From Proteobacteria bacterium UBA964 (lineage in GTDB: Bacteria > Pseudomonadota > Gammaproteobacteria > Steroidobacterales > Steroidobacteraceae): a stretch of 10,875 nt of DNA. Every line of letters begins with the position of its first letter. Positions within the stretch are counted from its first letter, which is position 1. The position numbers and the translations under genes are program-made. Of this stretch, positions 1-6,001 are shown piece by piece. Location of the stretch: contig DBCG01000057.1 in NCBI GenBank assembly GCA_002292945.1, forward strand, positions 366-11,240, in the 5' to 3' direction. The notes beneath the pieces were generated by a model. That model made no database searches. It was not told the DNA's origin and saw only the letters and a list, made by a program, of their open reading frames with translations.

Positions 1-725
1 CGCAGATCATCGACATCAACATGGGCTGCCCGGCGAAGAAGGTCTGCAACCGCCTCTGCGGATCGGCGTTGTTGCAGGACGAGCCCTTGGTCGGCCGCAT
101 CCTCGAGGCCGTGGTCGCAGCGGCACAAGGGACCGGTGTACCGGTGACGCTCAAGACGCGCACCGGTTGGGACCGGGCACACCGCAATGGGGCAGCGGTC
201 GCACGCATCGCGGAGGCCGCCGGCATCGCAGCGCTCGCGATCCATGGACGCACGCGCGCCGACTTCTACGAGGGCGAGGCCGAGTACGACACCGTGCGCG
301 AGATCCGCGCCGCCGTCTCGATCCCGGTGATCGCCAACGGCGACATAGACTCAGCCCGGAAAGCCCGCGATGTGCTTGATTCCACGGGTGCTGCGGGGGT
401 GATGCTCGGACGCGCCGCACAGGGCGCACCGTGGATCTTCCGCGACATCAACGGTCTCTTGGTCCAAGGCGTCGTGCCCGAGCCGCTCGCGCGCGCCGCG
501 CAGCGTGATATAGTTTTGGAGCATCTTCAGTCCATCTACACCTTCCACGGTGAAGACTCCGGATTGCGGATCGCACGCAAACACCTCGGCTGGTACGGCA
601 AGCTGTTGGACGACACGCCCACAGCGCGCGCCCGCTTCATGGCGGCCACGGACACGGCATCACAGTTCGCGTGTGCGGATCGGGAATTCGGAGCATGGTG
701 CGAGCAGACGGCCGATGCCGCCTGA
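1..725 (+). CDS. dusB: tRNA-dihydrouridine synthase B (5' end outside window)
   Basis: DusB is an FMN enzyme that uses NADPH to reduce uridine to dihydrouridine in the tRNA D-loop, in the cytoplasm. The reading frame is open from the window edge (first full codon at 3) and ends with TGA at 723-725, so 240 residues are visible. E. coli DusB has about 321, so roughly the first 80-90 are missing. Visible family motifs are INMGCPAKKV with the catalytic Cys (codon 27-29), TLKTRTGWD with the conserved Lys, IHGRTR, the FMN-phosphate-binding IPVIANGDI and MLGRAAQG, and the RIARKH segment in the C-terminal helical domain. The ATG at 21 lies inside the barrel and is not the start. fis follows after 25 bp, the classical dusB-fis operon, in which dusB is the promoter-proximal gene. 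DusB rather than DusA or DusC is chosen because of the GCPAKKV sequence and the fis neighbour. Confidence 0.95.
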   Translation, partial: QIIDINMGCPAKKVCNRLCGSALLQDEPLVGRILEAVVAAAQGTGVPVTLKTRTGWDRAHRNGAAVARIAEAAGIAALAIHGRTRADFYEGEAEYDTVREIRAAVSIPVIANGDIDSARKARDVLDSTGAAGVMLGRAAQGAPWIFRDINGLLVQGVVPEPLARAAQRDIVLEHLQSIYTFHGEDSGLRIARKHLGWYGKLLDDTPTARARFMAATDTASQFACADREFGAWCEQTADAA

Positions 726-740
726 CACGCGCCGGGATGC

Positions 741-750
741 GAGGGGAGAG
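741..750 (+). promoter_or_regulatory. Ribosome binding site of fis
   Basis: A purine run beginning GAGGGG lies immediately before the ATG at 751. Its GAGG core ends about 6 bases from the start codon. It fixes the fis start, since the same frame stays open far upstream into dusB. Confidence 0.7.
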
Positions 751-1011
751 ATGGCGAGCAACGAACCAAGAGGGGGCGATCTGCCGCTGCGCGGTCACGC
801 GGAGCGCGCCTTCGAGGATTACCTGAGCAACCTGGGTGGCACCCGCAGCCCCGGTCTCTACCAGCGCGTGATCCGCGAGGTGGAAGAACCTCTGCTGCGC
901 GTGGTGCTGCGCCATGCCGAGGGCAACCAGACACGCGCCGCCGAGATCCTCGGCATCACCCGCGCCACGCTGCGCCGCAAGCTGCGCGACCTCGGTCTCG
1001 CCGCAGACTGA
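751..1011 (+). CDS. fis: Nucleoid-associated DNA-binding protein Fis
   Basis: Fis is a small homodimeric DNA-bending protein that shapes the nucleoid and activates rRNA and other growth-phase promoters. This copy is 86 residues, shorter than E. coli Fis (98), mainly through a shorter N-terminal arm. The conserved helix-turn-helix occupies about residues 58-83: GNQTRAAEILGI, then TRATLRRKLRDLGL, where the basic RRKLR recognition helix contacts DNA. The dimerisation helices precede it (EVEEPLLRVVL, residues 43-53). The ATG at 751 is chosen for its strong upstream GAGG and for the family length; the frame is open upstream but shows no Fis similarity there. It lies 25 bp after dusB and 34 bp before purH with no terminator visible, so it is probably co-transcribed with both. 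The Fis C-terminal domain is also found in NtrC-type activators, but the small size and the dusB neighbour make Fis itself secure. Confidence 0.93.
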   Translation: MASNEPRGGDLPLRGHAERAFEDYLSNLGGTRSPGLYQRVIREVEEPLLRVVLRHAEGNQTRAAEILGITRATLRRKLRDLGLAAD

Positions 1012-1045
1012 TCCCACCCCCACCCACGGACCCGACACCCCCGCC
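1012..1045 (+). promoter_or_regulatory. C-rich fis-purH junction, possible Rho-loading segment
   Basis: The 34 bases between the fis stop and the purH start contain 23 C, 4 G, 6 A and 1 T by my count. No Shine-Dalgarno-like purine run precedes purH. C-rich, G-poor RNA is the kind of sequence Rho binds (rut), so the junction could give conditional termination when translation lags. It is short for a complete rut site, and the functional reading is inference. Confidence 0.25.
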
Positions 1046-2611
1046 ATGCCTGTCCTGCTGCGCCGCGCACTGCTGTCCGTCTCCGACAAGACCGGTCTTC
1101 TGGATCTCGCCCGCGAACTCGAACGCCGTGGCGTCGCCATCCTCTCCACGGGTGGTACGGCGCGCCTGCTCACCGAGCACGGCATCTCGGTCACCGAAGT
1201 CTCGCAGCACACCGGTTTCCCCGAGATCATGGACGGACGCGTCAAGACCCTGCACCCGCGTATCCACGGCGGGCTGCTCGGCCGGCGCGGTGTCGATGAA
1301 AGCGTCATGGCGCTGCATGGCATAGAACGCATCGACCTCTTGGTCGTGAACCTCTATCCCTTCGCCGAGACCGTGGCACGCCCCGCCTGCAGCTACGCTG
1401 AGGCCATCGAGAACATCGACATCGGCGGACCAGCCATGGTGCGCGCCGCCGCCAAGAACCACGATGCCGTCACGGTCGTGGTCGATCCTGCCGACTATCC
1501 GACGGTGCTCGCGGAACTCGACACGCACGACGGCGCGACCTCGCCCGAGCTGCGCGCACAGCTCGCAGCCAAGGCGTTCGCCCACACGGCGCGCTACGAC
1601 TCCATGGTCGCGAGCTACCTGCAGACGCGCAATCCGGTGCTCGGTGAGGACTTCCCGCGGGTGCTGCCGCTGGTCTTCGAGAAGGTGCAGGGCCTGCGCT
1701 ACGGCGAGAACCCCCACCAGAAGGCGGCCTTCTACCGCGTGCCGGCTGCACGCGGCCCCTCGGTCGCGAACGCCCGATCGCTGCAGGGCAAGGAACTGTC
1801 CTTCAACAACATCGCCGATGCGGACACCGCCATCGAATGCGTTCGCCAGTTCGATACGCCGGCCTGCGTGGTCGTGAAACACGCGAACCCCTGCGGCGTG
1901 GCGACCGCAGCCGACATCGCTGCGGCCTACGAGGCTGCACACCGCACCGATCCGACCTCCGCCTACGGCGGCATCATCGCCTTCAACCGGCCGCTCGACG
2001 CCGATACCGCCGCGCGCATCGTCGGGCGCCAGTTCCTCGAAGTGCTGGTCGCGCCGCAGGTCTCGCCCGAGGCACGCGCCGTGCTCGCCACCAAACCCGG
2101 CATCCGGGTGCTCGAGCTCGGTGAGCTGACGCGCGAAGCCGGGCCTGAGCACGAGTACCGCAGCGTCACCGGGGGGTTGCTCGCCCAGACCCGCGACGAG
2201 GGCCGCATCGAGCGCGCCGACCTCAAGGTCGTCAGCCGCCGTGCGCCCACCGACGCCGAGCTCGACGACCTCCTCTTCGCGTGGCAGGTCTGTAAATTCG
2301 TGAAATCCAACGCCATCGTCTACGCGCGCGACCGCGCCACCCTCGGCATCGGCGCAGGCCAGACGAGCCGCGTGTACTCGAGCCGCATCGCCGCCATCAA
2401 GGCGGCGGACGAGAACCTCGGGATCAAGGGTGCGGTGATGGCCTCCGACGCGTTCTTCCCGTTCCGCGACGGCCTCGATGTCGCCGCGGAGCACGGCATC
2501 ACCGCCGTCATCCAGCCCGGTGGCAGCCTGCGCGACGCCGAGGTCATCGCGGCAGCCGACGAGCGCGGCATGGCGATGGTGTTCACCGGCATGCGCCACT
2601 TCCGGCACTGA
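1046..2611 (+). CDS. purH: Bifunctional AICAR transformylase / IMP cyclohydrolase PurH
   Basis: PurH carries out the last two steps of de novo purine synthesis: formylation of AICAR with 10-formyl-tetrahydrofolate, then ring closure to IMP. The protein has 521 residues (E. coli: 529). The N-terminal MGS-like cyclohydrolase domain covers about residues 1-190, with RRALLSVSDKTGL, STGGTAR (34-40) and GRVKTLHPRIHGG (64-76). The C-terminal transformylase domain follows, with RYGENPHQ (218-225), the catalytic Lys278-His279 pair in VKHANPCG, SDAFFPFRDG (467-476) and QPGGS (490-494). It ends in MRHFRH like E. coli PurH. The ATG at 1046 matches the family start; the frame is open further upstream, but that part overlaps fis and has no PurH similarity. 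No clear Shine-Dalgarno is visible. purD follows after 11 bp, so the two form the usual purHD pair. All key residues are present and the gene is intact. Confidence 0.97.
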   Translation: MPVLLRRALLSVSDKTGLLDLARELERRGVAILSTGGTARLLTEHGISVTEVSQHTGFPEIMDGRVKTLHPRIHGGLLGRRGVDESVMALHGIERIDLLVVNLYPFAETVARPACSYAEAIENIDIGGPAMVRAAAKNHDAVTVVVDPADYPTVLAELDTHDGATSPELRAQLAAKAFAHTARYDSMVASYLQTRNPVLGEDFPRVLPLVFEKVQGLRYGENPHQKAAFYRVPAARGPSVANARSLQGKELSFNNIADADTAIECVRQFDTPACVVVKHANPCGVATAADIAAAYEAAHRTDPTSAYGGIIAFNRPLDADTAARIVGRQFLEVLVAPQVSPEARAVLATKPGIRVLELGELTREAGPEHEYRSVTGGLLAQTRDEGRIERADLKVVSRRAPTDAELDDLLFAWQVCKFVKSNAIVYARDRATLGIGAGQTSRVYSSRIAAIKAADENLGIKGAVMASDAFFPFRDGLDVAAEHGITAVIQPGGSLRDAEVIAAADERGMAMVFTGMRHFRH

Positions 2612-2622
2612 GCGGACACCGC

Positions 2623-3927
2623 ATGGATGCGAGCGGCCTGAAAGTTCTGATCGTCGGCGGTGGTGGCCGCGAGCATGCACTGGCCTGGCATTGCGCGCAG
2701 TCGCCGCGTGTCAGCGAGGTGCTGGTCGCGCCAGGCAACGCCGGCACCGCCACCGAGCCGCGGGTGCGCAACGTGGCGGTCGCCGCCGAGGACGTCGTCG
2801 GCCTGGTCGAGCTCGCACGCCGCGAAGGCGTCGGCCTCACGATCATCGGCCCGGAAGCGCCGCTGGTGCTGGGAGTGGTGGACGCCTTCGAGGCGGCCGG
2901 GCTGCGCTGCTTCGGGCCACGCCGCGCCGCAGCACAGCTCGAGGGCTCCAAGGCCTTCACCAAAGAATTCCTGCATCGGCATGGCATCCCGACCGCCGCC
3001 TATGCCACCTTCACCCGCGACACCTTCGATGCGGCTTGGGTGCGCGCGCAGCGCTGTCCGATCGTGGTCAAGGCGAGCGGCCTCGCCGCCGGCAAGGGCG
3101 TGGTGATCGCCGAGACCGCGGATGAGGCCATCGATACCGCACGCGCCATGTTCGCCGGCAGCTTCGGCGATGCCGGCAACGAGGTCGTCATCGAGGAGTT
3201 CCTGCCGGGCGAAGAAGCCAGCTTCATCGTGATGGCCGATGGTGTGCACGCGCTGCCGTTCGCGACCTCCCAGGACCACAAACGCATCGGCGACGGCGAC
3301 ACCGGCCCGAACACCGGCGGCATGGGGGCTTATTCGCCCGCCCCCGTGGTCACGCCCGCGATGCACGAGCGCATCATGCGCGAGGTCATCTGGCCCACCA
3401 TCCGTGGCCTTGCCGCCGACGGCATGCCCTACACGGGCTTCCTCTACGCCGGGATCATGGTCGCGCCCGACGGCACGCCCAACGTCCTCGAGTTCAACTG
3501 CCGTTTCGGCGACCCCGAGACCCAACCGATCATGGCTCGGCTGCGATCGGACCTCACGCTGCTCTGCGAGGCGGCGCTCGACGGTCGGCTCGACGAGGTC
3601 AGCATGGACTGGGACCCGCGCGCCGCGCTCGGCGTCGTGCTCGCCGCCGAGGGCTATCCGGAGACGGTGCGCAAGGGCGACCCCATCGACGGCCTCGAGG
3701 CCGCCGCAGCACTGCCCGGGAAGGTGTTCCACGCCGGTTCCGCATTGTCGGAGGGACGGGTGGTCACCGCCGGAGGCCGCGTGCTGTGCGCGGTCGGATT
3801 GGGAGAGACGGTAGGCGCCGCGCAGGCGGCAGCCTACGCGCTCGCCGATCGGATCCGCTGGCCGGGCATCCAGTACCGGCGCGACATCGGCCATCGCGCC
3901 ATCGCCCGCGAGGTCAGCGCTTCATAG
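2623..3927 (+). CDS. purD: Phosphoribosylamine-glycine ligase PurD (GAR synthetase)
   Basis: PurD joins 5-phosphoribosylamine and glycine using ATP to give glycinamide ribonucleotide, the second step of purine synthesis. It has 434 residues, against 429 in E. coli. Visible regions in order are the N-terminal VGGGGREHA (11-19), LTIIGPEAPLV (72-82), QLEGSKAFTKEFL (105-117), the ATP-grasp strand with Lys150 in KASGLAAGKG, EEASFIVMADG, GPNTGGMGAYSP (228-239) and the metal/ATP-binding EFNCRFGDPETQ (290-301). The C-terminal domain has GKVFHAG and GGRVLC. The ATG at 2623 adds six residues before the point where E. coli PurD begins, and no better start is seen. It lies 11 bp after purH. Its TAG (3925-3927) falls inside the 3' end of rho on the other strand, a 14 bp tail-to-tail overlap. 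The gene is intact. Confidence 0.97.
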   Translation: MDASGLKVLIVGGGGREHALAWHCAQSPRVSEVLVAPGNAGTATEPRVRNVAVAAEDVVGLVELARREGVGLTIIGPEAPLVLGVVDAFEAAGLRCFGPRRAAAQLEGSKAFTKEFLHRHGIPTAAYATFTRDTFDAAWVRAQRCPIVVKASGLAAGKGVVIAETADEAIDTARAMFAGSFGDAGNEVVIEEFLPGEEASFIVMADGVHALPFATSQDHKRIGDGDTGPNTGGMGAYSPAPVVTPAMHERIMREVIWPTIRGLAADGMPYTGFLYAGIMVAPDGTPNVLEFNCRFGDPETQPIMARLRSDLTLLCEAALDGRLDEVSMDWDPRAALGVVLAAEGYPETVRKGDPIDGLEAAAALPGKVFHAGSALSEGRVVTAGGRVLCAVGLGETVGAAQAAAYALADRIRWPGIQYRRDIGHRAIAREVSAS

Positions 3928-5413
3928 CCTCGAAGAAATCCGAGTTCGTCTTGGTGTCCTTCATCTTGTCGAGCAGGAACTCCACGGCAGCGAGCTCATC
4001 CATCGGATGCAGGAGCTTGCGCAGGATCCAGACCTTGGCGAGCTCGCCCGGATCGGTGATCAGGTCTTCCTTGCGGGTCCCCGAGCGGTTGATGTTGAGC
4101 GCCGGGAACACACGCTTCTCGGCGATGCGACGATCGAGGTGGATCTCGCAGTTGCCGGTGCCCTTGAACTCCTCGTAGATGACATCGTCCATCTTCGACC
4201 CGGTGTCGATGAGCGCCGTGGCGAGGATGGTCAGCGAACCGCCCTCCTCGATGTTGCGCGCGGCACCGAAGAACCGCTTCGGACGCTGCAGCGCGTTGGC
4301 ATCGACGCCGCCGGTGAGCACCTTGCCGGAGCTCGGCACCACGGTGTTGTAGGCGCGGGCGAGTCGGGTGATGGAGTCGAGCAGGATCACGACATCCTTC
4401 TTGTGCTCCACCAGGCGCTTGGCCTTCTCGATCACCATCTCGGCGACCTGTACGTGCCGTGCAGCCGGTTCGTCGAAGGTCGAGGAGACCACCTCGCCGT
4501 TCACGGTGCGCTGCATCTCGGTGACCTCTTCCGGGCGCTCGTCGATGAGCAGCACGATGAGGTGGACCTCTGGATGGTTGGCGGTGATGGCGGTCGCGAT
4601 GTTCTGCAGCAGCATCGTCTTGCCGGCTTTCGGCGGCGAGACGATCAGGCCGCGCTGGCCCTTGCCGATCGGCGCGCACAGATCGATCGCGCGTGCGGTG
4701 AGGTCCTCGGTGGAGCCGTTGCCGCGCTCGAGCTTCAGGCGCTTGGTCGGGTGCAGCGGCGTCAGGTTCTCGAACAACACCTTGCTACGGGCATTGCCGG
4801 GCGAATCGAAGTTGATCTCGCCGACCTTGAGCAACGCGAAGTACCGCTCGCCGTCCTTCGGCGGACGGATGATGCCGGAGATGCTGTCGCCGGTACGCAG
4901 GTTGAAGCGGCGTATCTGTGCCGGGCTGATGTAGATATCGTCCGGGCCGGAGAGGTACGAGCCATCGGCCGAGCGCAGGAAGCCGAAGCCGTCCTGCAGG
5001 ATCTCGAGCACGCCATCGCCGTAGATGTCTTCACCCTTCCGGGCATGGGCCTTCAGCAGGCTGAAGATGATGTCCTGCTTGCGCGAGCGGGCCATGTTCT
5101 CGACGCCGTAGGTGGCGGCGAGCTCGACCAGCTTGTTGATCGGCATCGACTTGAGCGTCGTCAGGTTCATCGACTTGCGCGACGCGGCAAGCTCAGCGGC
5201 GCTGATGACCTCCGCGTCCTCGCCCGTCTCGATGAACGGGGCGTGGTCGAACGGAGCATCCTCCATCAAGGGGCCGCCGACATTACCGTTGCGCGGACCG
5301 CGGTTCGGATCGCGTCCGTGACGGGGACCGCGGTTCTGCCGCTGACCGCCGCCGCCACCGCCGCCACCGCCACCGCCACCGCCGCCCTTGTTGCCGAGAT
5401 AGCCGCCTCTCAC
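3914..5413 (-). CDS. rho: Transcription termination factor Rho with Gly/Arg-rich N-terminal extension
   Basis: Rho is the hexameric ATP-dependent RNA translocase that ends transcription of untranslated RNA. The protein has 499 residues: residues 82-499 align without gaps to E. coli Rho (419), from MNLTTLKSMP to TKTNSDFFEAMKR. The core has the Rho N-terminal helix bundle (about 82-128), the cold-shock-like RNA-binding domain with GDGVLEILQDGFGFLR (about 132-147), Walker A PPKAGKT (about 260-266), LLIDERPEEV with the catalytic Glu, the Q-loop GKVLTGGVDAN and the R-loop region GTGNCEIHL. The first 81 residues are extra: a run of 14 Gly (10-23), an Arg/Asn/Pro/Gly segment (24-48), then an acidic stretch. 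The start is a GTG that overlaps the trxA stop (GTGA), implying translational coupling. ATG codons at residues 50 and 82 are alternatives, but neither has a Shine-Dalgarno. The 3' end overlaps purD by 14 bp. Confidence 0.96.
   Translation of the reverse strand: MRGGYLGNKGGGGGGGGGGGGGGQRQNRGPRHGRDPNRGPRNGNVGGPLMEDAPFDHAPFIETGEDAEVISAAELAASRKSMNLTTLKSMPINKLVELAATYGVENMARSRKQDIIFSLLKAHARKGEDIYGDGVLEILQDGFGFLRSADGSYLSGPDDIYISPAQIRRFNLRTGDSISGIIRPPKDGERYFALLKVGEINFDSPGNARSKVLFENLTPLHPTKRLKLERGNGSTEDLTARAIDLCAPIGKGQRGLIVSPPKAGKTMLLQNIATAITANHPEVHLIVLLIDERPEEVTEMQRTVNGEVVSSTFDEPAARHVQVAEMVIEKAKRLVEHKKDVVILLDSITRLARAYNTVVPSSGKVLTGGVDANALQRPKRFFGAARNIEEGGSLTILATALIDTGSKMDDVIYEEFKGTGNCEIHLDRRIAEKRVFPALNINRSGTRKEDLITDPGELAKVWILRKLLHPMDELAAVEFLLDKMKDTKTNSDFFEAMKR
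5345..5386 (-). repeat. Glycine codon run in the rho N-terminus
   Basis: Forty-two bases encode 14 consecutive Gly codons (GGC and GGT, read on the minus strand) near the start of rho. The mix of GGC and GGT gives a simple-sequence tract based on a 3 bp unit, with some 6 bp periodicity. It can be expected to vary in length by slippage while keeping the frame, which would change linker length only. Confidence 0.8.
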
Positions 5414-5739
5414 AGGTGGCTGTCCAGGAAGGCCGCAAGCTGCGCGCGGGACACCGCGCCGACTTTCTGCGCCTCGACGGTACCGTTCTTGAAGAGGATC
5501 AGCGTGGGGATGCCACGGATGTTGTACTTCGGAGGCGTCGCCGGGTTCTCATCGATGTTGATCTTGGCGATGCGCAGGCGATCGGCGTAGAGCGGGGCGA
5601 GCTCATCGAGGATGGGGCCGATCATCTTGCATGGACCGCACCACTCGGCCCAAAAGTCGAGCAGGACAGGCTTGTCCGACTTGAGGACATCGGTGGCGAA
5701 ACTGGAATCTGAGGTGTTGATGATGTGAGGGTTGCTCAC
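5410..5739 (-). CDS. trxA: Thioredoxin 1 (TrxA)
   Basis: TrxA is the cytoplasmic protein-disulfide reductant, recharged by thioredoxin reductase, and serves ribonucleotide reductase, PAPS reductase and others. The product is 109 residues, the same size as E. coli TrxA. It shows the thioredoxin fold signatures: VLLDFWAEWCGPCKM with redox Cys34 and Cys37, the buried Asp28, and the cis-Pro loop GIPT (Pro78) followed by LILFKNG. The start is GTG at 5739, supported by a GGAGGA ribosome site 8 bases upstream. The TGA stop (5412-5410) overlaps the GTG start of rho by two bases within a GTGA, so the genes form a tight trxA-rho unit. In E. coli the two are neighbours but separated by the rho leader. 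No other domain is attached. I chose TrxA over TrxC because it is single-domain and lacks the zinc-binding N-terminus. Confidence 0.96.
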   Translation of the reverse strand: MSNPHIINTSDSSFATDVLKSDKPVLLDFWAEWCGPCKMIGPILDELAPLYADRLRIAKINIDENPATPPKYNIRGIPTLILFKNGTVEAQKVGAVSRAQLAAFLDSHL

Positions 5740-5747
5740 GCGGGGGA

Positions 5748-5753
5748 TCCTCC
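5748..5753 (-). promoter_or_regulatory. Ribosome binding site of trxA
   Basis: On the minus strand the sequence reads GGAGGA, then 8 bases, then GTG. It is the strongest Shine-Dalgarno in the window and decides the GTG start of trxA at 5739. Confidence 0.8.
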
Positions 5754-5760
5754 GGTGGGA

Positions 5761-5810
5761 GTGATTTCAGGGAGATGGCGGGAAGGGGGAAGAGGGGGCG
5801 GGTTTGCGGG
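5761..5810 (-). promoter_or_regulatory. C-rich, G-poor trxA-rho leader segment, candidate Rho utilisation (rut) site
   Basis: Counted on the RNA-like minus strand, these 50 bases hold 29 C, 4 G, 9 T and 8 A. This is a marked C-over-G bubble of the type that loads Rho. It lies in the untranslated leader between the candidate minus-strand -10 (5851-5856) and the trxA ribosome site. E. coli rho is known to limit its own expression by Rho-dependent attenuation in its leader. The inference is that the same control acts here, upstream of trxA, and so governs both genes. The plus strand of the same segment has runs of three or more G at 5770, 5780, 5785, 5794, 5800 and 5808, so it also fits a G-quadruplex pattern. 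Confidence 0.45.
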
Positions 5811-5850
5811 ACTCGGGCTGAATGCCGTACGGAGATGCCGCTAAACGGTT

Positions 5851-5856
5851 ACTATA
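5851..5856 (-). promoter_or_regulatory. Candidate -10 element for trxA-rho
   Basis: The minus strand reads TATAGT here, five of six matches to the sigma-70 -10 consensus. The corresponding start site would be near 5844, giving a leader of about 105 bases before the trxA GTG. No good -35 is visible; GAAACA at 5874-5879 matches only its last three bases. It overlaps the plus-strand TATAAT. Confidence 0.4.
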
Positions 5857-5858
5857 AT
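5853..5858 (+). promoter_or_regulatory. Candidate -10 element for rhlB
   Basis: A perfect TATAAT lies in the divergent trxA/rhlB spacer, the only exact consensus -10 that I noticed in a non-coding stretch. The 17-bp-spaced -35 position (5830-5835, cggaga) is poor. The start site would be near 5865, giving rhlB an untranslated leader of about 135 bases. That leader can form small hairpins: CTGG 5886-5889 with CCAG 5895-5898, and GGGC 5917-5920 with GCCC 5926-5929. Confidence 0.5.
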
Positions 5859-5907
5859 GCCGCAGGAATTGGTTGTTTCGTGCCTCTGGGCTTACCAGAT
5901 TGAGAGG

Positions 5908-6000
5908 ATGACTCGGGGGCAGAACGCCCGGCTGGATGGCATTTTTAGCCAATCCGCGGTCCTTTTGCAAGCGTCCCGTCCACCCTCACCACTGGTATGA
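5908..6000 (+). other. Possible 30-codon leader ORF before rhlB
   Basis: An ATG at 5908 opens a frame of 30 codons that ends in TGA at 5998-6000, one base before the rhlB ATG at 6002. If translated it could couple to rhlB, which has no clear Shine-Dalgarno. The AGAGG just upstream touches the ATG and is too close to work well, and an ORF of this size arises easily by chance. The peptide resembles nothing I know. Confidence 0.15.
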
Positions 6001-6001
6001 A

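Noticed and set aside
914..1045. Upstream-extended PurH start at 914
   Set aside because: The added 44 residues overlap fis in another frame and lack PurH similarity, while ATG 1046 begins exactly at the conserved N-terminus.
956..2680. Long open frame antisense to purH (about 574 codons, minus strand)
   Set aside because: It lies wholly opposite well-conserved purH. High GC at third positions removes stop codons from the complementary frame, and the translation is low-complexity His/Asp/Gly/Arg without family signatures.
2320..3894. Long open frame antisense to purD and the purH end
   Set aside because: Same GC-rich shadow effect. It spans two real genes and shows no recognisable domain.
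3928..5413. Possible frameshift in rho from its unusual N-terminus
   Set aside because: The extension is in frame, continuous with the core and begins at the trxA overlap. Gly/Arg-rich Rho extensions are plausible in this group, so a sequencing error is not needed.
4007..5590. Open frame of about 527 codons on the plus strand opposite rho and trxA
   Set aside because: Rho and TrxA on the minus strand match their families over full length; the opposing translation has no motif and crosses the gene boundary.
5936..6001. Longer RhlB starting at ATG 5936
   Set aside because: The 22 extra residues have no counterpart in RhlB proteins, and MSDTHL at 6002 matches the known family start.
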